A stretch of 17,412 bases of DNA from Ornithomonoglobus_A sp045537455. Lineage in GTDB: Bacteria > Bacillota > Clostridia > UBA1381. The stretch is from assembly GCA_045537455.1 (NCBI GenBank), contig JAZSPM010000055.1:1-17412 (forward strand), in the 5' to 3' direction. The translations under genes and the position numbers were made by a program. Shown here one piece after another: positions 6,417-12,624 of this stretch. The notes under the pieces are model-generated. The model did not search any database, was not told where the DNA came from, and saw only the letters and a list, made by a program, of their open reading frames with translations. How positions within the stretch are numbered: position 1 is the stretch's first letter; the number at the start of each line of letters is the position of its first letter.

Positions 6417-7756
6417 AGGTGGCGGCGTATGCAAGGGTTTCAACGGACAGTAGCGATCAGATAAATTCACTGAAAAATCAGATAAAATATTTTTGTGATT
6501 ATATAAAATCAAACCCTGAATGGGAATATGCAGGGATATACTATGATAACGGAGTAACAGGAACACAAACGAAAAAACGTGATGGCTTTAATAAAATGAT
6601 AAATGACTGTTACGATAAAAAGATTGACCTGATAGTAACAAAAGAAGTCAGCCGTTTTGCAAGGAATACAGTAGATACGCTTGAATATACAAGGCTTCTG
6701 AACAGTATGGGTATTGGTATTCTTTTTATAAACGATAATATTGATACACGTGCGAATGACGGAGAGTTCAGATTGTCTATTATGGCGTCGGTAGCACAGG
6801 AGGAAAGCAGAAAAATCTCGGAGCGTGTAAAATGGGGACAGAAACGTGCTATGGAATCCGGCATTGTTTTTGGTAGTACAGTGTTTGGTTATACGATAAA
6901 AAACGGAAAGCTTTATATAAAAGAAGATGAAGCGGAAATTGTAAAAAATATATTCTATAAATATACAATCGAGGGCAAAGGGACATATACCATAGCGAAG
7001 GAGTTAACTCAAAAAGGCATCAAGCCTCCAAAAAGCAAGGCATGGAGCAGTACAATGGTGCTGCGTATATTGAAAAATGAAAAATATGCGGGAGATTTAA
7101 TTCAAAGAAAGACTATAACCGAAAATTATCTTACTCATAAAAGAGTCCGTAATGAAAACGATAAAGTGTTTATTCCTGCTCATCACAAAGCAATTATTGA
7201 TGCCGATATGTGGCAGAAAACACAAGCGGAGATAGAAAAACGAAAGAAAACAGGAGGCTATACAGGAAGGAATTCATTATCAGGTAAGCTGCAGTGTTCT
7301 TTGTGTGGAGAAAATATGGTAATAGGCAGAAAGCAACGTAAAAATAGTGATGAATATATTTTCTGGCACTGCCGCAAATGCTCGGCGGTAATAAATCATA
7401 AGATAATTAAAGCAGTAATGAAAGAAATTTTATGTAAATATAATACGGATAAAATTATAAAAAAACTTGTTTTAGAAATAGCGGAATACAGTGAAGAAGA
7501 GCATATACGAAAAAAAACAGAAGAACAATTATATTCAGAATGTGTTTACGGGGAGATTTTGGATAATATAAAGGTATCCAAAAACTGTTTATCTGTTTTT
7601 CTTAATAATGCACAGGCATATAAAATAGAATATGAAACTAAGGGGTATAAGGAAAATTATAGCGTGAATATAAAAAAGCTTGAGGAAATTCGTACTCATA
7701 ACGGTAACACAGCAGGTATTGCGTTGCGGATGGCTAATTCTTCACGCATAAGATAG
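6410..7756 (+). CDS. Large serine recombinase of the dpaA-interrupting element
   Basis: The protein (448 residues) has an N-terminal resolvase catalytic domain (about 3-145) with YARVST, where Ser11 is the nucleophile, and SRFARN (Arg82 and Arg85). A recombinase domain follows (about 150-265), then a zinc ribbon with Cys296, Cys299, Cys321 and Cys324 and a short C-terminal region. This is the architecture of phage-type serine integrases, which need only short attP and attB sites. The ATG at 6410 overlaps the end of the preceding small ORF, with no strong site of its own. The last 12 codons cross the right att site into dpaA sequence on the opposite strand, so the C-terminus depends on whether the element is integrated. 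Its expected job is to integrate and excise this element. No mother-cell promoter was recognised upstream. Confidence 0.93.
   Translation: MLKVAAYARVSTDSSDQINSLKNQIKYFCDYIKSNPEWEYAGIYYDNGVTGTQTKKRDGFNKMINDCYDKKIDLIVTKEVSRFARNTVDTLEYTRLLNSMGIGILFINDNIDTRANDGEFRLSIMASVAQEESRKISERVKWGQKRAMESGIVFGSTVFGYTIKNGKLYIKEDEAEIVKNIFYKYTIEGKGTYTIAKELTQKGIKPPKSKAWSSTMVLRILKNEKYAGDLIQRKTITENYLTHKRVRNENDKVFIPAHHKAIIDADMWQKTQAEIEKRKKTGGYTGRNSLSGKLQCSLCGENMVIGRKQRKNSDEYIFWHCRKCSAVINHKIIKAVMKEILCKYNTDKIIKKLVLEIAEYSEEEHIRKKTEEQLYSECVYGEILDNIKVSKNCLSVFLNNAQAYKIEYETKGYKENYSVNIKKLEEIRTHNGNTAGIALRMANSSRIR
7686..7725. other. att site at the right end of the dpaA-interrupting element
   Basis: The core CAGCAGGTATTGCGTT (7710-7725) directly repeats the left site. 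The element-side arm starts at AAATTCGTACT (7686-7696) and continues ATAAC and TAAC at the same distances from the core as in the left arm, but inverted. Joined to 4564-4592, it forms a 60-bp attP with 24 of 30 symmetric positions matching and GG at the centre. Confidence 0.85.
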
Positions 7757-8100
7757 TCGCAGTGTTTTATACTCTTATCAGTTAATGCTTGTTGTAAATT
7801 AGGTTTTATCTGTCCGCCGAAAACTAAAGCGGAGGGATTTATTCCGTCAAGGAATTCTTCAATAGAAAGCGGAGATGATGAATACGGAGAATTTATGGTA
7901 TGACCGTCAAAGGTTACGGGAACCGGTAAAATGATGATATCAGAGCATAACACAAAATCAAGCTCATCTTCATCAAGCTCGGTATCGTCCGAATATTTGT
8001 CAAAACCATGAAGAAATACATGAAATCCTTCTTTTTTTAATTCTCTTCCGAGTGTTAATTGCCGTAAATCACCGCCTATTACAGAAACTGTATGAAACAT
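7696..8100 (-). CDS. dpaA: DpaA, N-terminal part of a split gene (5' exon-like segment)
   Basis: This is the N-terminal half of dipicolinate synthase subunit A. It begins MFHTVSVIGGDLRQLTLGRE, matching the VIGGDARQLE start of SpoVFA, and carries DIIILPVPVT and the YLMREELAIRNAIP segment that in intact DpaA leads straight into PTAEG. After Pro129 the frame continues only five more residues of element-derived sequence (AVLPL) to a stop. A GAGAGGTG site lies before the ATG at 8100, and a sigma-K-like promoter lies upstream. The downstream half is 3.1 kb away at 4084-4572. Until excision, only a truncated 134-residue protein lacking the C-terminal Rossmann domain can be made, so dipicolinate synthesis should be blocked unless a second dpaA exists elsewhere. 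Confidence 0.9.
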   Translation of the reverse strand: MFHTVSVIGGDLRQLTLGRELKKEGFHVFLHGFDKYSDDTELDEDELDFVLCSDIIILPVPVTFDGHTINSPYSSSPLSIEEFLDGINPSALVFGGQIKPNLQQALTDKSIKHCDYLMREELAIRNAIPAVLPL

Positions 8101-8130
8101 AGCTTACACCTCTCTTAATTTAGTATGCTA

Positions 8131-8158
8131 TATAATATGAATAAGAGCTGATTTTGGT
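8131..8158 (-). promoter_or_regulatory. Possible sigma-K promoter of dpaA
   Basis: On the minus strand AC (8158-8157), a 17-base spacer and CATATTATA (8139-8131) match the sigma-K pattern AC-N17-CATAnnnTA. It sits about 30 bases before the dpaA start. B. subtilis spoVF is transcribed by sigma-K in the mother cell, which fits. The motif is short and the region AT-rich, so chance is possible. Confidence 0.5.
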
Positions 8159-8164
8159 GCGGTA

Positions 8165-8917
8165 TTAAATGAATTCTGTCATGTATTTCCAATAGCGCTT
8201 TGGCATATGTGACATTCTGCATTTTTCATTATGACGCTCTTTAATTTCTATTGTATCATAAAACTCCTTCCACATATCAGAAAAGCTTTGTTCATCATCG
8301 CAGTATTCTAAAGACGGAGAAGAGTTAACTTCGTATATTTCACTGCTTTTGCCGTTATAAAAAATACACTCCTTATGAGTAAGGTCGTTTATTAGAAATG
8401 GCATACTTTGAAATCGCTTACAAAAATGATTTGATATTATATGCAAAATACGGTTTTTGGGTTCAATTTCGCTGTAATAAATTCCGTCCTTGAGTTTTTT
8501 GAAACGAACAAATCCAAGATACTTTTCTGCTTCGGCTGAAATTGTCTGAGCAGTATTTACAACATTAGCAACACAGTCAAGATTCATTCGGTTGATAACT
8601 GAGGCACCGAATCTGTATCCGGCGGCAAGAAAATCAAAAATCTGCATTTCTTTGCCGTCAATATGTGATAAATAAACACAGTAAATACAATACAGAGCTT
8701 TTGCGGAAATTTTAGACAATATTGAACGTATAACCCTTTCCGCTTTTTCGTTATCCGTGCGTACGTGGAAATAGTCACAAAAAAGCTGTGCCTGTAAGTT
8801 TAAATCCTCTTTTATGTCAGCCGGATATTCATGATTGTAATAACATTCAAAAATTGCACAAAGCAGTCCGTAAAAGCTTCCGTCATAAACATATACTATA
8901 TCTCGCCTGTTAAGCAT
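8165..8917 (-). CDS. DUF4130 / TIGR03915-type putative DNA metabolism protein
   Basis: This 250-residue protein starts MLNRRDIVYVYDGSFYGLLC. It contains YLGFVRFKKL and YSEIEPKNRILHIISNHFC, typical of the family usually paired with a radical SAM protein and named putative DNA metabolism protein (SAM/uracil-DNA glycosylase linked). The function is not established. In other genomes the same domain is fused to uracil-DNA glycosylase-like proteins. The ATG at 8917 overlaps the end of the radical SAM gene by 22 bases, with AGGAGG inside that gene, so the pair is a tight operon. A LexA-like control region upstream of the pair supports a repair role. Family call from motifs, moderately sure. Confidence 0.8.
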   Translation of the reverse strand: MLNRRDIVYVYDGSFYGLLCAIFECYYNHEYPADIKEDLNLQAQLFCDYFHVRTDNEKAERVIRSILSKISAKALYCIYCVYLSHIDGKEMQIFDFLAAGYRFGASVINRMNLDCVANVVNTAQTISAEAEKYLGFVRFKKLKDGIYYSEIEPKNRILHIISNHFCKRFQSMPFLINDLTHKECIFYNGKSSEIYEVNSSPSLEYCDDEQSFSDMWKEFYDTIEIKERHNEKCRMSHMPKRYWKYMTEFI

Positions 8918-10179
8918 TTTACTTTGTCCTCCTGTGTTACTTCATTATCAAATAAGCTCATCTGCCCGAAGCCCGGAATATTTTTTTCAGAAAGCAGCAT
9001 TGGAGTAATTAACTCCTGACGAAGCCATAAATTATTATAGCTTTTGCCGTTTACGGTAATAAAATATTTTGCACGCTTCATAGAAACTCTCATCTTTTTT
9101 AAATCCTCAAAGGTAAGCTTGGTATATCTGCGTGCTTTTACAATTTTAAGTGCATTTCTGACACCTATTCCCGGTATTCTTAGAATCATTTCATACGGGG
9201 CGCGGTTTATATCAACAGGGAATAATTCAAGATGCTCTAATGCCCACTGACATTTAGGGTCGATGATATTACTGAAATTCGGGTTTTTGTCGCTCAATAG
9301 CTCCTCTGTAGTAAATCCGTAATATCTTAGGAGCCAGTCTGCCTGATAAAGCCTGTGTTCACGCAGTAACGGCGGTTCTGTGGTAGGGAGCAGGGGATTT
9401 GTGCCGATGGGAACATACGCTGAATAAAAAACACGTTTTAAGCTCATTTTCTGATACAGACTTTGCGACAAGGTCATTATAGTTTTGTCACTTTCGCCTG
9501 ATGCTCCTACAATCATCTGGGTACTTTGTCCGGCAGGTGCAAATACGGGTGCATTTTTATAAACCGTTAATTCATGCTTTGATTCGATTATATTATTTTT
9601 TATTTGCTTCATTGGAGTAAAAATATTTTCTTTTGATTTTTGTGGAGCAAACAAACGAAGTGACTCCTGAGAGGGAAGCTCGATATTTACGCTCATTCGG
9701 TCTGTTAACAGTCCAAGACGTGAAACAAGCTCTTTTGAAGCCCCCGGAATTGCTTTAGCATGAATATATCCGTTAAAACGGTATTCATAACGCAAAATTT
9801 CAAGAGCTTTTATAATTTGCTCCATAGTATAATCAGGGCTTTTGAATACAGCACTGCTTAAAAATAATCCCTCAATATAATTACGTTTATAAAATTCAAT
9901 AGTTAAATCTGCAATCTCACGAGGTGTAAATGCCGCACGTTCAACGTCGTTTGATACTCGGTTTACACAGTATTGGCAGTCATACATACAGCAATTTGAA
10001 AGAAGCACCTTTAAAAGTGATATACAGCGTCCGTCACCACTAAAGCTGTGACATATACCTGCTTTAAATGCCGAACCGATTCCGTTGTTCAGATTTTTTC
10101 TTTCCGAGCCTGATGACGAACACGATGCATCATATCTTGCGGCACCTGCCAAAATACGTAGCTTTTCTTTTACCTCCAT
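8896..10179 (-). CDS. Putative DNA modification/repair radical SAM protein
   Basis: This 427-residue protein has the segment CCMYDCQYC near residues 63-71, giving the CxxxCxxC cysteines that hold the 4Fe-4S cluster and S-adenosylmethionine of radical SAM enzymes. A helix-hairpin-helix motif, ILRIPGIGVRNALKIVKARR (about residue 345), near the C-terminus suggests DNA binding. This matches the TIGR03916-type family (rSAM linked to UDG), found next to a DUF4130 protein as here. The reaction is unknown; DNA base repair or modification is likely. The ATG at 10179 has AGGAG about 10 bases upstream. Transcription comes from a full-consensus promoter covered by two LexA-like boxes, so induction by DNA damage is expected. 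Confidence 0.87.
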   Translation of the reverse strand: MEVKEKLRILAGAARYDASCSSSGSERKNLNNGIGSAFKAGICHSFSGDGRCISLLKVLLSNCCMYDCQYCVNRVSNDVERAAFTPREIADLTIEFYKRNYIEGLFLSSAVFKSPDYTMEQIIKALEILRYEYRFNGYIHAKAIPGASKELVSRLGLLTDRMSVNIELPSQESLRLFAPQKSKENIFTPMKQIKNNIIESKHELTVYKNAPVFAPAGQSTQMIVGASGESDKTIMTLSQSLYQKMSLKRVFYSAYVPIGTNPLLPTTEPPLLREHRLYQADWLLRYYGFTTEELLSDKNPNFSNIIDPKCQWALEHLELFPVDINRAPYEMILRIPGIGVRNALKIVKARRYTKLTFEDLKKMRVSMKRAKYFITVNGKSYNNLWLRQELITPMLLSEKNIPGFGQMSLFDNEVTQEDKVKCLTGEI

Positions 10180-10199
10180 AAAAAATCAACTCCTACAAC

Positions 10200-10211
10200 A
10201 AACATTTGTTC
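10200..10211. promoter_or_regulatory. LexA-like operator 2
   Basis: On the minus strand GAACAAATGTTT matches the Firmicute SOS box GAAC-N4-GTTC with one mismatch. It lies just downstream of the -10 box of the radical SAM gene promoter, about 31 bp centre to centre from operator 1, near three helical turns. Confidence 0.6.
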
Positions 10212-10218
10212 TATAAAA

Positions 10219-10247
10219 ATTATACCACACAAACAAATGTTTGTCAA
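10219..10247 (-). promoter_or_regulatory. Consensus sigma-A promoter of the radical SAM/DUF4130 operon
   Basis: TTGACA (10247-10242), a 17-base spacer and TATAAT (10224-10219) on the minus strand match the consensus exactly. Such a strong promoter overlaid by operators is typical of tightly repressed, inducible genes. Confidence 0.85.
10229..10244. promoter_or_regulatory. LexA-like operator 1 in the promoter spacer
   Basis: ACAAAC-N4-GTTTGT is a perfect inverted repeat filling most of the spacer and touching the -35 box. It departs from the SOS box GAAC-N4-GTTC at the outer base of each half-site but has the same spacing and the same AAAT centre as operator 2. LexA is the likely ligand; another repressor is possible. 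Confidence 0.55.
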
Positions 10248-10275
10248 GTGTTTGTTTATAAAATTACCAATTTTT

Positions 10276-10319
10276 ATTTTAAGCATAGGAAGAGTATTTT
10301 TTCACTATTTGCTTAAAAT
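10276..10319. repeat. Inverted and direct repeats downstream of the integrase
   Basis: ATTTTAAGCA (10276-10285) and TGCTTAAAAT (10310-10319) are perfect inverted repeats. GCATAGGAA occurs at 10283-10291 and again at 10330-10338, and AGCATAGGA recurs inverted in the last integrase codons (10471-10479). Such clusters beside an integrase gene often mark the attachment region. The exact host/element boundary could not be placed. Confidence 0.4.
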
Positions 10320-10401
10320 GCAAAAAAACGCATAGGAAAGCCGTTTTTATTGTTTGGGAGTTTCCGAAATTTATTGGATTTTACCGTCATTTTCTATTCC
10401 G

Positions 10402-10423
10402 TAACGGACAAATAACGGACAAA
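10402..10423. repeat. Tandem 11-bp repeat, possible integrase arm sites
   Basis: TAACGGACAAA occurs twice in tandem (10402-10412 and 10413-10423), 45 bp from the integrase stop codon. Tandem short repeats at this place resemble arm-type sites bound by the N-terminal domain of Tn916/lambda-type integrases. Assignment is inference. Confidence 0.45.
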
Positions 10424-10429
10424 AAAAGA

Positions 10430-10457
10430 AAACAGCAACTATTTTAAATTGCTGTTT
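10430..10457 (-). terminator. Terminator of the integrase gene
   Basis: AAACAGCAA (10430-10438) pairs with TTGCTGTTT (10449-10457). On the minus strand the stem is followed by TTTTCTTTTTTT, so it ends leftward transcription from the integrase gene. Confidence 0.8.
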
Positions 10458-10467
10458 ATATTTGTAT

Positions 10468-11850
10468 TTATCCTATGCTAAAATCAGCAGACGGCTTGAA
10501 AATGTTCTGAAGCTTTTCTGCTGCCTTTTCATCGGCTGATTTTATAGCGTGAGTATAAATATTAAGCGTTGTGCTTTTGTTTGTATGCCCGAGACGATTT
10601 GAGACAGTTGCAACGTCAACGCCGTTTGCGATAAGCAAAGTAGCTGAAATGTGGCGCAAGGTATGGATATGTACATCATCAGGCAGATTATGGTGTTTTA
10701 CAAATAATTTAAACCACCCTGTAAGGCTGTTAGGGTGAATTAATGTTCCAATATCAGAAGTGAATATATGCTCTGTATCTTGCCATAAATCACCGAGTAA
10801 AAGCCGTTGCTTTAATTGGTATGTCTGATATTGTTTTAACAGCTCAACCATGTCAGATGGTATCTGAATAACTCTTTTTGAGGTTCTTGTTTTTGTGGTA
10901 TCTTCATACACACCTTTATTCGGGGTATACAATAACGATTTGCTGACATATACAGTCATAGCGTCGAAATCAATATCAGACCATTTTAATGCACATAATT
11001 CTCCTCGGCGCAAACCTGTGTAAAGTATAAGCATAATCGCTGTGCGGTATTTTATAGGCTCATTTTCAAGGCATTGTATAAGCTTTTGCGTTTGTGAATC
11101 GTCAAGAACTGGAGCTTCTTTGTGTTCAGCGGTCGGCGGTTTTAGTCTTTGAGCCGGATTAAATGGTATTACCTGCCATTGTACTGCCGCCGTTAATATA
11201 CTTGATATGAATCGGTGATACCCCAATATACTGCGATTTGACAGTGTTTCGTTGTCATTTAAGGTTATAAACAAATCTTTTTCGCTTAATACAGATAAAA
11301 TCTTATCTGCACTTGTTTTCCGGATGCTTTTACCGTTACAGCAAGCATATATTGTATTTACTGATACGCCTGCTAATTTGGCTAATTCTTTTTTATTCAG
11401 TTCTTTCTGTTTCAAAATGTCAATAAAGTTATCACAGGGGATACATCTTTTATCCTCTCTGATGCCTTTTTCAGCAAGGTTATTATAAAACTCTAAAAGA
11501 TGATGAGGCTGAAGCTTACATAATTTTATATGTCCTATTGATTTTATGATTCGGGGCATGAGGTTTTTGTATATATCAAGCGACTTTTCTTTTAACTGCT
11601 TTTCTGCGTAGTCCTTGAACCACCTGTCGGCAAATTCCGCAAAGGTAATATTACCGTCAAGGAACTGCCCGGTCAGACATTTTTCCTCAAACAGTACGGC
11701 TTGCCGATTGACCTCTTTTTCAATTTGCTTTTCTGTCATATTTGGGGACGGAGTCCATGTCATAGACTTTTCAAGCTGTTTGCCGGTTACATCATAGCCT
11801 ACAGATACCCTTATCTGATAGCCTTTTCCTCTTTTTCTTATTGTTGCCAT
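10468..11850 (-). CDS. int: Tyrosine integrase with an inserted helix-turn-helix
   Basis: This site-specific recombinase (460 residues) should integrate and excise the surrounding element. The N-terminus (about 1-60, IRKRGKGYQIRVSVG) is an AP2-like arm-binding domain. A SAM-like core-binding domain (about 67-130 and 205-240) follows, interrupted by about 60 residues (143-190) that read as an XRE-type helix-turn-helix: NKKELAKLAGVSVNTIYACC. The catalytic domain has Arg281 (TGLRRGE), a lysine in the TRTSKR region, His396-x-x-Arg399, His422 (LGHT) and the nucleophile Tyr432 (NIYTHA), so it looks active. The ATG at 11850 has AAGGAG 10 bases upstream. Integrases with this kind of insertion occur in Clostridia; the insertion may couple DNA binding or autoregulation to recombination. 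Confidence 0.95.
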   Translation of the reverse strand: MATIRKRGKGYQIRVSVGYDVTGKQLEKSMTWTPSPNMTEKQIEKEVNRQAVLFEEKCLTGQFLDGNITFAEFADRWFKDYAEKQLKEKSLDIYKNLMPRIIKSIGHIKLCKLQPHHLLEFYNNLAEKGIREDKRCIPCDNFIDILKQKELNKKELAKLAGVSVNTIYACCNGKSIRKTSADKILSVLSEKDLFITLNDNETLSNRSILGYHRFISSILTAAVQWQVIPFNPAQRLKPPTAEHKEAPVLDDSQTQKLIQCLENEPIKYRTAIMLILYTGLRRGELCALKWSDIDFDAMTVYVSKSLLYTPNKGVYEDTTKTRTSKRVIQIPSDMVELLKQYQTYQLKQRLLLGDLWQDTEHIFTSDIGTLIHPNSLTGWFKLFVKHHNLPDDVHIHTLRHISATLLIANGVDVATVSNRLGHTNKSTTLNIYTHAIKSADEKAAEKLQNIFKPSADFSIG

Positions 11851-11881
11851 AAAAATAACACTCCTTTATCTAAAAAATTGT

Positions 11882-11910
11882 TTGACAAAATAGAGTGCAT
11901 ATGATATACT
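11882..11910 (+). promoter_or_regulatory. Strong promoter reading away from the integrase
   Basis: TTGACA (11882-11887), a 17-base spacer and TATACT (11905-11910) point rightward, opposite to every protein gene nearby. No ORF with a ribosome binding site follows before the terminator at 11947-11986. Confidence 0.75.
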
Positions 11911-11916
11911 ATTCAT

Positions 11917-11990
11917 GGTAGTGAGGGTATACCATGTATGCACTCCGTCCCCTGTACATATTGGCGTATGTCAGGGGACATTTTTTATTT
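11917..11990 (+). ncRNA. Candidate small RNA, about 70-75 nt
   Basis: The promoter above and a strong intrinsic terminator frame a transcript of about 70 bases with no credible ORF. It would be antisense to the 5' leader of the integrase mRNA if that mRNA starts further upstream. Internal structure includes TACCAT (11930-11935), which pairs with ATGGTA (11915-11920) at the 5' end. The DNA also holds GAGTGCAT (11893-11900) facing ATGCACTC (11938-11945), which straddles the promoter and could bind a regulator. It may control integrase expression. Function is not known. Confidence 0.6.
11947..11990 (+). terminator. Intrinsic terminator of the candidate small RNA
   Basis: GTCCCCTG (11947-11954) pairs with CAGGGGAC (11972-11979). 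An inner stem ACATA/TATGT continues the helix past one bulged base. Six Ts (11981-11986) follow on the plus strand. The minus strand has no T run, so the site works for rightward transcription only. Confidence 0.85.
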
Positions 11991-11997
11991 TGTTTTA

Positions 11998-12231
11998 TTA
12001 TGCTACATCTGAGTAACTAACCTCAGCAATGCCCGAAACCATTGTTTTTACAGTGTTGATTATTTCTTGCAGTCGGACAGATACGTGATATGAGTATGAT
12101 TTTTCACCGCATTGTGAACATACTTGTGTTGGTACATTACGAATAACAATAATGCACTGTCCCAAATCCGCAATATAGTTTGTTAGTTCGTCTTTTAAAT
12201 CGCCTTTGCAAAACATACAAGTCATTGTCAA
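11998..12231 (-). CDS. YgiT-type zinc-finger protein, possible antitoxin
   Basis: The 77-residue protein has two CxxC pairs (Cys5/Cys8 and Cys38/Cys41) in the MqsA/YgiT N-terminal pattern (CMFCKGDL ... VCSQCGE), which bind zinc. The MqsA C-terminal helix-turn-helix is absent; after the second CxxC it has only the SY-V--RLQEIIN helix. Its start overlaps the stop of the DUF4258 gene by four bases (ATGA), the usual layout of DUF4258/YgiT pairs, which are regarded as toxin-antitoxin-like. By analogy this is the antitoxin. Not experimentally assigned. Confidence 0.8.
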   Translation of the reverse strand: MTMTCMFCKGDLKDELTNYIADLGQCIIVIRNVPTQVCSQCGEKSYSYHVSVRLQEIINTVKTMVSGIAEVSYSDVA

Positions 12232-12545
12232 TCCTTCTTTCTTGTTTTATAGTCACTTTCCCATTTTATATTATTCGGGAAGTATTCAGATATTATCCAT
12301 AATTCACTATTAGCTATTGCACAAACAACGTGTAAAGGTTTATCCTTTAGTGTTATTCCAAGTACAAGATAGCTCTTGTATGGGTAATCATCGGGATAGT
12401 CCTCTATTATTTCGCCGTTCATTAATGCCGGAACAATATCAGTTATTATATTTATATTTCTTTCATTTGCCCTTTTTATGGCATGGTCTGTAAATCTGAT
12501 TTGTTTAGATTCACATAGCTTTCTTATTTGTTCTATTTCTGTCAT
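12228..12545 (-). CDS. DUF4258 protein, putative toxin partner of YgiT
   Basis: It carries the DUF4258 pattern: FTDHAIKRANERNI near the N-terminus, then GEIIEDYPDDYPYKSYLVLG and HVVCAI. This small RelE/BrnT-like fold is often paired with a YgiT zinc-finger protein, as here. The start chosen is the ATG at 12545 (105 residues), 9 bases after AAAGGA. An upstream TTG at 12563 is in frame but overlaps that site. The gene follows the type III toxin and may be read from its transcript. Toxicity is inferred from family and context only. Confidence 0.8.
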   Translation of the reverse strand: MTEIEQIRKLCESKQIRFTDHAIKRANERNINIITDIVPALMNGEIIEDYPDDYPYKSYLVLGITLKDKPLHVVCAIANSELWIISEYFPNNIKWESDYKTRKKD

Positions 12546-12557
12546 CTTGCACCGTCC

Positions 12558-12624
12558 TTTCAATTATAATACACCACAATCCAACCGCCGCATATGTGGA
12601 GCGGAATGATTATTTTTGTTTTAT
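12558..12624. repeat. Copy 1 of a 67-bp direct repeat
   Basis: This stretch matches 13376-13442 without gaps at an offset of 818 bp. The first 35 bases (12558-12592) and the last 15 (12610-12624) are identical, and the middle is diverged. It covers the last codons of the type III toxin gene and its 3' region, including a small GC-rich hairpin (CCGC/GCGG). Confidence 0.9.

Larger units (their letters stand above)
4563..7715 (+). mobile_element. 3,153-bp serine-recombinase element interrupting dpaA (skin-like)
   Basis: The element lies between direct att repeats inside dpaA, in the codon for a conserved proline. It carries an L,D-transpeptidase, a 34-residue ORF and a large serine recombinase, all on the plus strand, opposite to dpaA. 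Excision between the repeats would restore an in-frame dpaA. Interruption of sporulation genes by recombinase-bearing elements removed in the mother cell is established for sigK (skin) and spsM (SP-beta), and similar insertions are known in other sporulation genes. That this one is excised during sporulation is inference from its position, its att structure and the perfect repair of the frame. Confidence 0.88.

Noticed and set aside
12563..12568. TATAAT as a promoter for the DUF4258 gene
   Set aside because: The start point would fall inside the ribosome binding site, there is no -35 box at 16-18 bases, and the same sequence recurs in the 67-bp repeat where no gene follows.
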